Assembly: GCA_965206615.1 (NCBI GenBank)
Contig: CBDBKI010000005.1
Location: 1,054,001 to 1,118,000, forward strand
DNA from: VXNE01 sp965206615
GTDB taxonomy: Bacteria; Pseudomonadota; Gammaproteobacteria; Pseudomonadales; Azotimanducaceae
Direction of reading: 5' to 3'
Length of the DNA stretch: 64,000 bases
A program made the position numbers and the translations under genes. This document shows positions 8,227 through 16,173 of the stretch, piece after piece. The notes under the pieces are model-generated. The model was not told the origin of the DNA. It searched no databases and worked only from the letters and a program-made list of their open reading frames with translations. Each line of letters begins with the position of its first letter. Position 1 is the first letter of the stretch.

Positions 8227-8870
8227 ACGCTTCTCCTCGCCTGCGCCGGCCCCTTCGGGCCGATGAGTGCTCGGGCTTGCTGTGGGGTCGTCTCGAAGTA
8301 CCGCAGATTCTGGAATGCGGGGTCCTTGTCGAGGTCGGTCATGCCGCAGACGATGTAGAAACCCTCAGCTTGGGGCAGGGAGTGCAGGGCAATACGGCCT
8401 TGGAACTCCATGTCGTGACTGAGGGCAGCGGCAGCCCTGATGAGGATGCTGCCGATGCCGCGGTAACGAGGGCGTTCCGCGAAGGTCGGCCGGTTCCAAG
8501 GGGCGATCTGGAGATAGCGGACATAGACTAGATGCAGGTTCTTCTGTTCCTCGATCCGACAGCGCTTGGTCGCGGTGTCGAGGATCATCAGGCCTTGGGT
8601 GACGCCGTCGCAGACGACGCAGAATCCGGCGTTGGCGAGCAACTGGGGGCCAGCGAGTTTCCGGTCCCAGTCCCAATGCGTATCCTGAGGCCACTCGCTG
8701 CGGGGTACGCCTGCGTTCCTAAGGCGCTCGATGCCCTCACGCATCGTCGGCACCCACAGGTTTTCCCAGTCCGCGATCTGCTCACCTGCGATGACATCGT
8801 AAAGTTCTGCCGGCCGAGCCACGTCTCCAGCCACGTCCAGAAGATGAACGGTGGAGACGCTGGCGCTCAC
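8223..8870 (-). CDS. GNAT-family acetyltransferase, possible toxin of an RHH/GNAT pair
   Basis: A 215-residue protein whose second half has the GNAT fold: strand VYVRYLQIAPWN, then the acetyl-CoA loop RYRGIGSILIRAAA (R-x-x-G-x-G/A pattern) near residue 135, then GRIALHSLPQAEGFY. The N-terminal 60 residues contain a conserved-looking ADWENLW segment. The GTG start overlaps the stop of the small RHH gene (GTGA) and its stop overlaps the XRE start (ATGA). RHH plus GNAT is the arrangement of TacAT/AtaRT-type modules in which the enzyme acetylates aminoacyl-tRNA, but this GNAT is longer than those toxins, so toxicity is inference. Confidence 0.75.
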   Translation of the reverse strand: MSASVSTVHLLDVAGDVARPAELYDVIAGEQIADWENLWVPTMREGIERLRNAGVPRSEWPQDTHWDWDRKLAGPQLLANAGFCVVCDGVTQGLMILDTATKRCRIEEQKNLHLVYVRYLQIAPWNRPTFAERPRYRGIGSILIRAAAALSHDMEFQGRIALHSLPQAEGFYIVCGMTDLDKDPAFQNLRYFETTPQQARALIGPKGPAQARRSV

Positions 8871-9079
8871 AGGATCATCAACTCGGCTTTGTCCTTCGTC
8901 TTCTCGTCTTCGATGAGGAGCTTGTGGCCGGCTTCGAGTCGAGCGTCGATGACCTGATAGACCCGCAACGCCTGACGCAGCAAGGCCGTTTTGCTCAGTT
9001 GCTTCTTCTCGCAGAGGGCGGCGAGAACGCCCATCTCCGCTTCGGTGAGGTTGAGTGTCATGGTCCTTCTGCCAGCCAT
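8867..9079 (-). CDS. Ribbon-helix-helix-like small protein, possible antitoxin
   Basis: A 70-residue protein with an N-terminal strand (RRTMTLNLTEAEM) followed by two helices (VLAALCEKKQ and SKTALLRQALRVYQVIDARL), the CopG-type RHH layout, and a charged C-terminal tail (EDEKTKDKAELMIL) that could wrap a partner. ATG 9079 has GAGGAG 7 bases ahead; a TTG five codons upstream is less likely. It leads the leftward operon and would be expected to bind its own promoter in the 9080-9225 divergent region. Confidence 0.7.
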   Translation of the reverse strand: MAGRRTMTLNLTEAEMGVLAALCEKKQLSKTALLRQALRVYQVIDARLEAGHKLLIEDEKTKDKAELMIL

Positions 9080-9155
9080 GCCAACGCTCCTCAAGGCCGT
9101 CTAGCCGCTTAGCGTACAAGGAAGGAATGGTGGAGTCCACGAGAAAAAACTTGCT

Positions 9156-9191
9156 AATAGCTATTGACCAGCTAAAATTTAGCCGTACAAT
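9156..9191 (+). promoter_or_regulatory. Divergent promoter with nested palindromes before the ubiquitin-like operon
   Basis: A -35 TTGACC (9164-9169) and -10 TACAAT (9186-9191) are separated by 16 bases, 35 bases ahead of the ubiquitin-like gene. The spacer holds an inverted repeat GCTAAA-A-TTTAGC (9171-9183) and a perfect palindrome AATAGCTATT (9156-9165) sits across the -35. Such sites suit a dimeric repressor, and the RHH and XRE proteins of the opposite operon are the nearest candidates. Promoter quality is good; the regulator is inference. Confidence 0.55.
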
Positions 9192-9225
9192 GCTGCCTCT
9201 CACTGGCTCAGAAGGAGCGGATCCG

Positions 9226-9516
9226 ATGAAGGATGTAGATGCAGGGGCGGCACCGCAGTCCCAGTTCGAGGAAAGCGTCAAGTACTACGTGAACGGCGAG
9301 GAAGAGGTCCACGAATACGACAAGGGCCCCGACCGCGAGGAGTTCTCGCTGTCGGTGCGAGAGATACTGGCGGAAGCCGGCTTCACGCCCGTCGAGGACT
9401 ACGAACTTACGCGCGACTCGGACAATCACGAGTTTGAGTCTCTGGACGAGCGCGTGCCGATAAAGTTCGGCGAGAGGTTCACGGCGACGTACAAGGGCGA
9501 TACGCCCGTATCCTGA
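9226..9516 (+). CDS. Ubiquitin-like protein of multiubiquitin type, single domain
   Basis: A 96-residue protein: KYYVNGEEEVHEYDKGP, then SVREILAEAGFTPVEDYELT, then RVPIKFGERFTATYKG. The strand-helix-strand order, the V-N-G opening, the helix ending in L-x-x-A-G and the closing I-x-F-G-E-x-F match one repeat of bacterial multiubiquitin-domain proteins. It ends GDTPVS with no Gly-Gly, so conjugation, if any, would need a different tail chemistry or processing. It is followed 2 bases later by an E2-like gene and then a JAB-E1 fusion, which strongly supports the call. ATG 9226 is preceded by AGAAGGAGCGG. Confidence 0.8.
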   Translation: MKDVDAGAAPQSQFEESVKYYVNGEEEVHEYDKGPDREEFSLSVREILAEAGFTPVEDYELTRDSDNHEFESLDERVPIKFGERFTATYKGDTPVS

Positions 9517-9518
9517 CG

Positions 9519-9887
9519 ATGAAGATCGGCGACTTCGAGGCGCATTTGCGCTCGCTGGGACACGCGGTCGAAGACATCGAAGGCGACGATAGTGTCGCCT
9601 ACCTCGTCGCGCGGGACGTCGAGCTGCCGAAGGGGGCTCTGAGGGGCCGGCGCTGCGACATCGCGATCCAGCGGAGCGAGACGGTGCCCTTCGTGCCGCC
9701 TGCGGCGATTCACACTCGGCCCCATTTGGTCCCGATGGTCGGAGAGGCACCGCTCAAGACCATGAATAGCGGAATCGGGAACGACTGGCAGTACTGGAGT
9801 CGTCGATACGATCACCGGCCGACACCGAAGGACCTCTGGACGCATGTGCTGACAGTGCTGTGTGACGAGCGATGGCCTACGAGCTGA
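9519..9887 (+). CDS. E2-like protein of bacterial ubiquitin-type operon, without canonical cysteine
   Basis: A 122-residue E2/UBC-fold candidate. GRRCDIAIQ and TVPFVPPAAIH (residues 43-65) match the central strand and the Y-P-F-x-P-P turn of E2 enzymes; GNDWQYWSRR and LWTHVLTVL match the C-terminal Trp and helix. The place where E2 enzymes carry H-P-N and the catalytic Cys has MNSGIGND instead. The only cysteines are Cys46, on a core strand, and Cys115, in the last helix. This fits the prokaryotic E2 family E group that travels with multiubiquitin genes. It overlaps the E1 start by 16 bases. Confidence 0.72.
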   Translation: MKIGDFEAHLRSLGHAVEDIEGDDSVAYLVARDVELPKGALRGRRCDIAIQRSETVPFVPPAAIHTRPHLVPMVGEAPLKTMNSGIGNDWQYWSRRYDHRPTPKDLWTHVLTVLCDERWPTS

Positions 9888-11290
9888 AAGACTTCGTCGG
9901 GCTGGAGACCTCCGTGGCGATGACTGCGAAGGTCGACACGGTCCTAGCCGACCACCTGCACAAAGAACTCCGGCAGGAGGACTTGACGTTCGCGTACTGG
10001 AAGCCGAGCGTGGGCGCGAGCAGGTTCACGGCGGTGGTGACACGGCTCGTGCTGCCCGAGCGAGGAGATCGCGCACTCCATGGAAACGCCTCGTTCTCGC
10101 CTCAATACCTGCATCGCGTGCTCAGGACAGTTCCCGAAGGAAGTGGTGTCGCGTTTCTGCACGGCCACCCATTTCCTGGGTGGCAGGGCATGAGTGCGGA
10201 TGACGTCGTGGCTGAGCGCGATCGCCTGGCGGGTGCCGTCGCGGGCAGAACGGGACTGCCGCTGGTGGGCCTGACTAGAGGGACAGATGGTTCCTGGAGC
10301 GGCAGGCTGTGGCTGCGGCGGACGCGCCGGGTCTACGAACGCCGTTGGGTTCGTTCGGTGCGCGTCGTAGGGTCAAAGCTCGGGATTACGTACCACCCTG
10401 ATGTGGAGGAAGCGGGCGTGGAGGACAGCCAGGTGGCCACCGCGAGCGTGTGGGGCGAGGCCGCGCAGAAGCAACTGGTGCGGACGCGTGTGGGCATCGT
10501 GGGGCTCGGTAGCGTGGGCAGCCTGGTGGCAGCGGGCTTGAGCCGAATCGGAATGGCGGATTTGACGTTCATCGACTTCGACGGGCTCGAAGTCAGGAAC
10601 CTCGACCGAACGGCCGGCGCGACCGAGTGGGATGTGGGTCTGCACAAGGTTCAGGTCGCGAAAAGGGAAACGTCATTGAATTCGACGGCACGATTGCCAA
10701 TCGTGCGGGCCGTGCCGCACAGCGTGTTGAAACCCGAGGGGCTCGCGGGGGCGCTCGACTGCGACGCTTTGGTGTGCTGCGTCGATCGTCCGTGGCCGCG
10801 ACACCTCTTGAACACGGTCGCCTATAGCCACCTGATTCCCGTGATTGACGGAGGGATCTTCGCGAAGGTCAAGGCGGACGGAACACCGCAACACGTGACA
10901 TGGCGGATCCACACGGTCGGGCCGGGAAGCGCGTGCATGGTGTGCTTGGGCAATCTCCGGCGAAGCGACGTGGCATTGGACCGCGAAGGGAAGCTGGACG
11001 ACCCGGACTACATCGCAGGGCTCGGTGCCGAAGAGACGGCTGCCATCTCGAGGCGTAACGTATTCCCGTTCAGCATGAGCGTCGCGGCCCACGAAATTCT
11101 GCAACTGGTTGGCTTGGTGACGGGCTTCCAGCGCATCGGCGGCTGTGGGCCGCAACGGTACGACGCGTATCCAGGGACCATGAAAGTGGACGTGGGCACC
11201 ATGTGCGAACAGGATTGTGAGTTCACGGAGCTGGAGGCCACGGCTGTCGATCTTGTGCCAAACCTGAAGGACGGCGGCTGCGGCGCGTAG
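9872..11290 (+). CDS. JAB peptidase / ThiF-type E1 fusion
   Basis: A 472-residue two-domain protein. The N-terminal JAB/MPN domain has a metal site HGHPFPGWQGMSADD (H-x-H ... S-x-x-D) at residues about 97-111. The E1-like domain starts near residue 205 with VGIVGLGSVGSLVAAGL (nucleotide binding), then FIDFDGLEVRNLDRT, and has Cys pairs CMVC near 356 and CEQDC near 450. A deconjugase fused to an adenylating enzyme is the known arrangement in multiubiquitin operons. Inference: it charges and trims the small protein encoded first in the operon. The role in defence rests on the family's context and on the island here. Confidence 0.88.
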   Translation: MAYELKDFVGLETSVAMTAKVDTVLADHLHKELRQEDLTFAYWKPSVGASRFTAVVTRLVLPERGDRALHGNASFSPQYLHRVLRTVPEGSGVAFLHGHPFPGWQGMSADDVVAERDRLAGAVAGRTGLPLVGLTRGTDGSWSGRLWLRRTRRVYERRWVRSVRVVGSKLGITYHPDVEEAGVEDSQVATASVWGEAAQKQLVRTRVGIVGLGSVGSLVAAGLSRIGMADLTFIDFDGLEVRNLDRTAGATEWDVGLHKVQVAKRETSLNSTARLPIVRAVPHSVLKPEGLAGALDCDALVCCVDRPWPRHLLNTVAYSHLIPVIDGGIFAKVKADGTPQHVTWRIHTVGPGSACMVCLGNLRRSDVALDREGKLDDPDYIAGLGAEETAAISRRNVFPFSMSVAAHEILQLVGLVTGFQRIGGCGPQRYDAYPGTMKVDVGTMCEQDCEFTELEATAVDLVPNLKDGGCGA

Positions 11291-11310
11291 GGCGTACGCG
11301 TGCGCTCAGA

Positions 11311-11448
11311 TTACGGTCCAGCTACGCCGACCTCGATCCAATAGTGGACGAGGAGCCGAATCACGCCACAGCGCCGCGACAGATCTGCGTTCGACATTCC
11401 CAGTTCGAGGTCGTGCCTCAATCGCATCCTCGTTGCCCAATTGCACAT
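11311..11448 (-). pseudogene. Relic of a transposase N-terminal HTH (IS21-like)
   Basis: Leftward from an ATG at 11448 the frame reads MCNWATRMRLRHDLELGMSN then ADLSRRCGV and LVHYWIEVG, which looks like the HTH start of IS21-type transposases. It ends after about 46 residues with no catalytic domain. It occupies the gap between the JAB-E1 gene and the end of hsdR; no other feature was seen in 11291-11610. Confidence 0.35.
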
Positions 11449-11610
11449 GTCGTTCCGTGGCTGATGGATTCGCTGACGCGGCCGGTACCGGCAACATGGA
11501 TTGTGCAACTTTCGGTAGGATCTCCTGGCGTGGTGTAGGACGGCTCGTCGATCCTTTCAGGCTGAGCGGTTCGGCCACGCCGCGGTGACCCGCCCCACCG
11601 ACCGATCCTT

Positions 11611-14600
11611 TCAACCGATATCGGCCAACGGCTCAGGCTGAAGCGCCTTCAACTTCTCAAAGATCCCCTCAATCACACTACTCTTCCCCTCGAACAACGC
11701 CTCGGGCCCCCCGGCATGCACGGCACTAAACGGCGCCTCGTAGAGCGCGGATGGCTCCATGACGCCCCGTGCCGTGAGTTGGTCGATGACCATCTCGATG
11801 AAACGGATTTGCGGCGTGGTCAGGCTTCGGTTGGAGAGGAACTCCGAGAACGCCTCCTGCGCGGCCGTGCGGTCCATCCCCACCATGCTCCGCACGAAAT
11901 GGGCCAGTGAGGGGGCGTCGTTGCGGGCCAGGAGGCCCGTCAACAGCGTCTGGCCGTCGTCCTCGCCGATCTCGACCAGCGTCTGTTCGAACCCCCGCAG
12001 ATCGGTAACCGTGAGCGGCTGGTTGGTCCGGAGGCGATGGATCACGATGTGGTCGAGATGGTTCTTCAGGTACTCCTCCACCTTTTTCTGGTACTGGATC
12101 CCGGTCATCCTCGGCAGGTAGACGGCGGCGTCCTCGCGCACACCCGTGATCTCGTCTTGGAAGTTGGTGTAGACGACGGTGCGAGTCTTCTTGTCCAGGA
12201 AGGGCACCAGGCCACGCAGGCGCAGCCGCAGTTCCTCAAGATCGTTCAGGGCGATGCCTTCCCAGAAGGCGTTCTCCTGCACCGAGGCCAGGTAGGCGAG
12301 CTGAGCCGTCACGGCTGGAATCGCGCTTTTCTCTTCGAGCAGCATGGCGATCTCCACGACGCGCCGGCGGTGCTGTTCGAAGGCGCCGGTGTCGCCCTCG
12401 GCGAGGGCCAGTTGCATCTTCAGTGCCGTGAGATCGAACAGGCGCGACTCGATGTCGTCGGTCTCGATCTCGCTGGGCAGCCTGGCAACCTCACTCTGCA
12501 GGATCTCGACGTCGGACGCGGTGAGCTGCTTCCATGACTCCCGCTGCTGGAAACGCTCGACCGCTTCGAGCTGCATCCGTACGATGAAGTTCTCGCGATT
12601 CATCGCCGCCACTTGTCCGTGGAGTTCCTTCGTCAACGCCCCGGCAAGCGCCCCCTCCGGGTCCAGGTCCGGCGTGGCCTGGACGGTCACCAGCAACTGA
12701 ACCCGCGACCGAAAGAGTCGGGCGCGGAGGGGAATGTCGCCACCACCCTCGATTCCCTCCGGATGCTGGCGGAAGAAGTCGAAGTTGAAGCAGAAGTCGA
12801 AGACGCGGAAGTCGCCCTTGTCGTCCCCGGGTCCGAACAGATCGGGGCACAGGCGCGTGCCACGCCCGATCATCTGCCAGAACTTGATCCGCGAGTAGAC
12901 CGGCTTGAAGAAGACCAGGTTGGCGACCTCGGGCACGTCGATGCCGGTATCGAGCATGTCCACGGAGATCGCGATGTGCGGCGCTTGGTCCTTCCGTGCG
13001 AAGTCATCGAGCAGGCTCTGCGGATATGTCGCGTAGTGATCGATGATGCGGGCGAAGTGCCCGGCGTACCGCGGGTAGTGGTGGTTGAACCGCTCTTCGA
13101 TGAACGTCGCATGGTCGTGATTGCGCGCGAAGATGATCGTCTTGGCCAGTCGGTCTCCACCGTCGACCGCGTGACCGTGCTCCATGAGATGTTGGAGCAC
13201 CTTGTCGACCGTGTCGCTGTTGAACAGCCAACTGTTGATCGCGGACGCGTTGACCTGTTCCGGCAGCCCGCCGCTGTCCTCGTCGTTGCCCCAGTCGAGG
13301 CTCTCCCACTGCGCCTGCTCTTCCTCGCTGAGCGAGTCGTAGTCGATGCCCTCGCGTGGGAACCGGAGATCCACTTGCTGAACCTTCGGTGGTACGAGAT
13401 AGCCATCCGCCACCGCGGTCGCGAGTTCGTACGCGTCCGTGGGCACGCCCGGCTCCAGATCGAAGAGTTCGTAGGTGTTCCGGTCGACCTGATCCCGAGG
13501 CGTCGCGGTCAGGCCCACCAGCAGCGAGTCGAAGTACCGAAAGATGGAACCGTACTTCTGATACACCGAACGATGCGCCTCGTCGATGATCACGAGGTCG
13601 AAATGCCCGACCCCGAAGCGGGCTTCTGTGCCCGCCGTCTCGTTGATCAGCCCCATCATCGTCGGATAGGTGCAGACGTAGACCCGCCCCGCCTTGTCCT
13701 TCTCGGTCACCAGATTCGCCGGGCTCGACTCTGGCAGGTGGGCCTTGAACGCCCCCACCGCCTGGTTCACCAGCGATATCCGGTCCGCCAGAAACAGCGC
13801 CCGCTTCACCCAGCCCGCCCGCTGCAGCAGGTCGACCAGTGCGATTGCCACGCGTGTCTTGCCGCTGCCGGTCGCCATCACCAGCAGCGCCTTGCGCCGC
13901 GCCTGTGAGAACTGCTCGCCGATGCTCCCGATGGCCCGCTTCTGGTAGTACCGCTCAACGATCGCGTTCTTCACCCGCGCCACGTCCAGCGGCTCGCGGT
14001 GAACTCGGCGATGGAGCAGTGACGCCAGCTCGTCCTTCTTGTGGAAGCCGGCCACGGCTCGCGGCGCGTAGGCCTGGTCGTCCCACAGATGGGTCTCGTA
14101 CCCGTTCGTGTAGAAGATGATCGGGCGCTGGCCGTGCATGGCCTCCAGGCAGTCCGCGTAGAGTTTGGCCTGCTGTCGACCCTTCGCCGGATCGACGGTG
14201 GTCTTCTTCGCCTCCACCACCCCCAGCGGCTTGCCGTCATCTCCCCACAGGACGTAATCGGCGTAACCGACCCCCGAGGCATTCGGCATGCCCGTGACTT
14301 CGTATTCGCGGTCGTGTTTCTGGTCGAGCGGCCAGCCGGCACGTTGCAGGGCCAGGTCGATGATCAGCCTACGGGTCGTGCTCTCGTTCCAGTCACGGGT
14401 CTCGGGGACGGCCTCGTTCTCCGCCTTGATGGCGGCGAGCCGTTCACGTAGCGCCTCCAACTCGCCTTCGACCTCCTTGCGCGCGTCTTCGGCCGAGTCC
14501 AGGTCGCGCTTCAGGGCGTCCAGTTCCTCGACGCTCGCCGGCGCGGCACCCGGTTCGAGTGTGGGGACAAGGGACTCGTCGAAGGTCTTTCCGTGAAGGT

Positions 14601-14997
14601 TCTCCGCCCCCTTCCGCAGATAGGTGCGACCCGCCCAGTAGAGGACGTGCGCCAACTCGCGCACCACGTTCAACGCCCGCTCCGGCGCGGGCGCCTTGTT
14701 GCCGTGCACCGCCACGTTGCCCGCCTGCCGGATGTACTCCGCCTTCTGCCACACGACCTCGGGCACGACCGCACGGAAGGCGGGCTCGCTGAGGTAGGCG
14801 TCCAGATTCGTGACCTTCGGTGGGTTCAGGGTCCTCTCGACCTTGTAGACGCGCTTGACCAGACGCTCCAGCGCATGCCGTGCATGGAAGCAGGACGCCC
14901 GCGGGTCGCCGTAGACGTGGTGCTCCGCATAACTCGCGCTCTCCGCCGCATGCGGGAACTCCTGTTTCAGGAACGCGAAGTTGGCGGAGATTTCCAT
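11611..14997 (-). CDS. hsdR: Type I restriction enzyme, R (translocase/nuclease) subunit
   Basis: A 1128-residue HsdR. Residues 1-150 are a DUF4145-like helical region (SCFHARHALERLVKRVY). A coiled coil follows (about 160-200). The PD-(D/E)xK nuclease is near 245-275 (YADYVLWGDD, then GVVEAKK). The SF2 helicase core has MATGSGKTRVAIAL near 385 and IIDEAHRS near 480, with SVDMLDTGIDVPEV and QMIGRGTRL in the second lobe. The C-terminal 350 residues are the HsdR helical domain. Length is in the family range. It begins 6 bases after hsdS, forming hsdM-hsdS-hsdR. It cleaves DNA at a distance from unmethylated target sites. Confidence 0.96.
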   Translation of the reverse strand: MEISANFAFLKQEFPHAAESASYAEHHVYGDPRASCFHARHALERLVKRVYKVERTLNPPKVTNLDAYLSEPAFRAVVPEVVWQKAEYIRQAGNVAVHGNKAPAPERALNVVRELAHVLYWAGRTYLRKGAENLHGKTFDESLVPTLEPGAAPASVEELDALKRDLDSAEDARKEVEGELEALRERLAAIKAENEAVPETRDWNESTTRRLIIDLALQRAGWPLDQKHDREYEVTGMPNASGVGYADYVLWGDDGKPLGVVEAKKTTVDPAKGRQQAKLYADCLEAMHGQRPIIFYTNGYETHLWDDQAYAPRAVAGFHKKDELASLLHRRVHREPLDVARVKNAIVERYYQKRAIGSIGEQFSQARRKALLVMATGSGKTRVAIALVDLLQRAGWVKRALFLADRISLVNQAVGAFKAHLPESSPANLVTEKDKAGRVYVCTYPTMMGLINETAGTEARFGVGHFDLVIIDEAHRSVYQKYGSIFRYFDSLLVGLTATPRDQVDRNTYELFDLEPGVPTDAYELATAVADGYLVPPKVQQVDLRFPREGIDYDSLSEEEQAQWESLDWGNDEDSGGLPEQVNASAINSWLFNSDTVDKVLQHLMEHGHAVDGGDRLAKTIIFARNHDHATFIEERFNHHYPRYAGHFARIIDHYATYPQSLLDDFARKDQAPHIAISVDMLDTGIDVPEVANLVFFKPVYSRIKFWQMIGRGTRLCPDLFGPGDDKGDFRVFDFCFNFDFFRQHPEGIEGGGDIPLRARLFRSRVQLLVTVQATPDLDPEGALAGALTKELHGQVAAMNRENFIVRMQLEAVERFQQRESWKQLTASDVEILQSEVARLPSEIETDDIESRLFDLTALKMQLALAEGDTGAFEQHRRRVVEIAMLLEEKSAIPAVTAQLAYLASVQENAFWEGIALNDLEELRLRLRGLVPFLDKKTRTVVYTNFQDEITGVREDAAVYLPRMTGIQYQKKVEEYLKNHLDHIVIHRLRTNQPLTVTDLRGFEQTLVEIGEDDGQTLLTGLLARNDAPSLAHFVRSMVGMDRTAAQEAFSEFLSNRSLTTPQIRFIEMVIDQLTARGVMEPSALYEAPFSAVHAGGPEALFEGKSSVIEGIFEKLKALQPEPLADIG

Positions 14998-15003
14998 GGA
15001 GGC

Positions 15004-16173
15004 TCAGAGGTCTCCCCGGAAGGCGCGGGATTGCAGGGAGGCGAAGAGGGTGTCCAGTTCGGCGAGGTGGGCTCGCTGGCTGGCTTTCTGTTGCTCGACG
15101 GCTTCCACGATAGCGGCGAAGCGGTGTTGGAGGTCGAGCGGGGGCTTGATCAACTTCAGCGTCTTGAGCTTCGCTTTAGAGATATTCGGCATTGAGCCCG
15201 CTGAACCGCCCGCAAATTTCTGAATGACCTGGCGCTGCTTCGGCTGGATCAGCAGTTGCCACAAGAAGGCTGGCTTCATTTCGATTCCAGACTTGAGGCG
15301 TAGTCTGAAAATCAAGTCTGAAAGCATGAGTCTCGGCCTTACCTTGTGCACGTAAGCTACTGCGGCAACCAAATCGCGAGTATTTTTCCGCGTAAATAGT
15401 AAGTCCCCCGGAGCAACTTCCAGTTCTGGGCGAGGAGCAAGACTTGGAGGCAGTGCTTTCTGACCAGAATCATCGAATTCGCACCATGTAACTGCACCCA
15501 GCTTTAGCACTCCCCATTCACCAATAAGTGCTTGTCTGTTTAAGCACTTGGGACTCCAGCCACTGTCAATATTGTCCAGCCAATTGTCGAACCCCTCGAT
15601 CTCCCACCCCATGGGATTGGTGACGGGGTCGCCGAACATGTCGAGGAAGGTGGACTGAAGGAGGGTGTCGAGCTGGGCGAGGGCCTCGCGTCGCTTGGCC
15701 CGCAAGGCGTCCGCCGTATGCAGAATCCCCGCAATCCGCTTCTGCTCGGCGAGCGGCGGGAGGGGAATCGTGGTGGCCAAGAACTCGCCGCGATTCACGT
15801 GCTTCATCGTCGCGCCGTGAAGGTGCTGCTCCATCTGAACCAGAGCATCTGAAAGCATGTGTCTAAGATAGCAGGGGTCAATGCGCCCATGGTCCGGAAC
15901 GACACGGAAAATGTGCTGGTTGACCAAGGCTGTGTCTGGTCCTTCCCAGACGAAGACCCCAAGCGTTGCGGACCATGAGACAAGAAGGTCCCCAGGAGAC
16001 ACTTCATATTTCTTCGCTACGACACGATTGGTCCGGTTGAACGGTTTCGTTGAGTCGGTGAGGTTCTGGATGCGGAGGATGCGCTTTCCGGATTCCTCCC
16101 AATCGTCAGGCTTGAACGCAACTCCGTTGACAAAGTCTGCGATGTCACCGAGTGGTACGCGCGACGGACTCAT
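15004..16173 (-). CDS. hsdS: Type I restriction-modification specificity subunit
   Basis: A 389-residue HsdS with two target recognition domains, each followed by a conserved helix: LPPLAEQKRIAGILHTADAL near residue 155 and the terminal PLDLQHRFAAIVEAVEQQKA. TRD1 starts with PLGDIADFVNGVAFKPDDWE and TRD2 with NIDSGWSPKCLN. The bipartite recognition sequence cannot be predicted from sequence alone. The A/T-richer stretch within TRD2 (15240-15560) is consistent with domain exchange, which is common in hsdS. The start overlaps the hsdM stop (ATGA). Confidence 0.95.
   Translation of the reverse strand: MSPSRVPLGDIADFVNGVAFKPDDWEESGKRILRIQNLTDSTKPFNRTNRVVAKKYEVSPGDLLVSWSATLGVFVWEGPDTALVNQHIFRVVPDHGRIDPCYLRHMLSDALVQMEQHLHGATMKHVNRGEFLATTIPLPPLAEQKRIAGILHTADALRAKRREALAQLDTLLQSTFLDMFGDPVTNPMGWEIEGFDNWLDNIDSGWSPKCLNRQALIGEWGVLKLGAVTWCEFDDSGQKALPPSLAPRPELEVAPGDLLFTRKNTRDLVAAVAYVHKVRPRLMLSDLIFRLRLKSGIEMKPAFLWQLLIQPKQRQVIQKFAGGSAGSMPNISKAKLKTLKLIKPPLDLQHRFAAIVEAVEQQKASQRAHLAELDTLFASLQSRAFRGDL

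Noticed and set aside
12613..13908. Long rightward open frame across hsdR
   Set aside because: Antisense to the helicase core of hsdR; composition is a mirror of the coding strand and no start signal is present.
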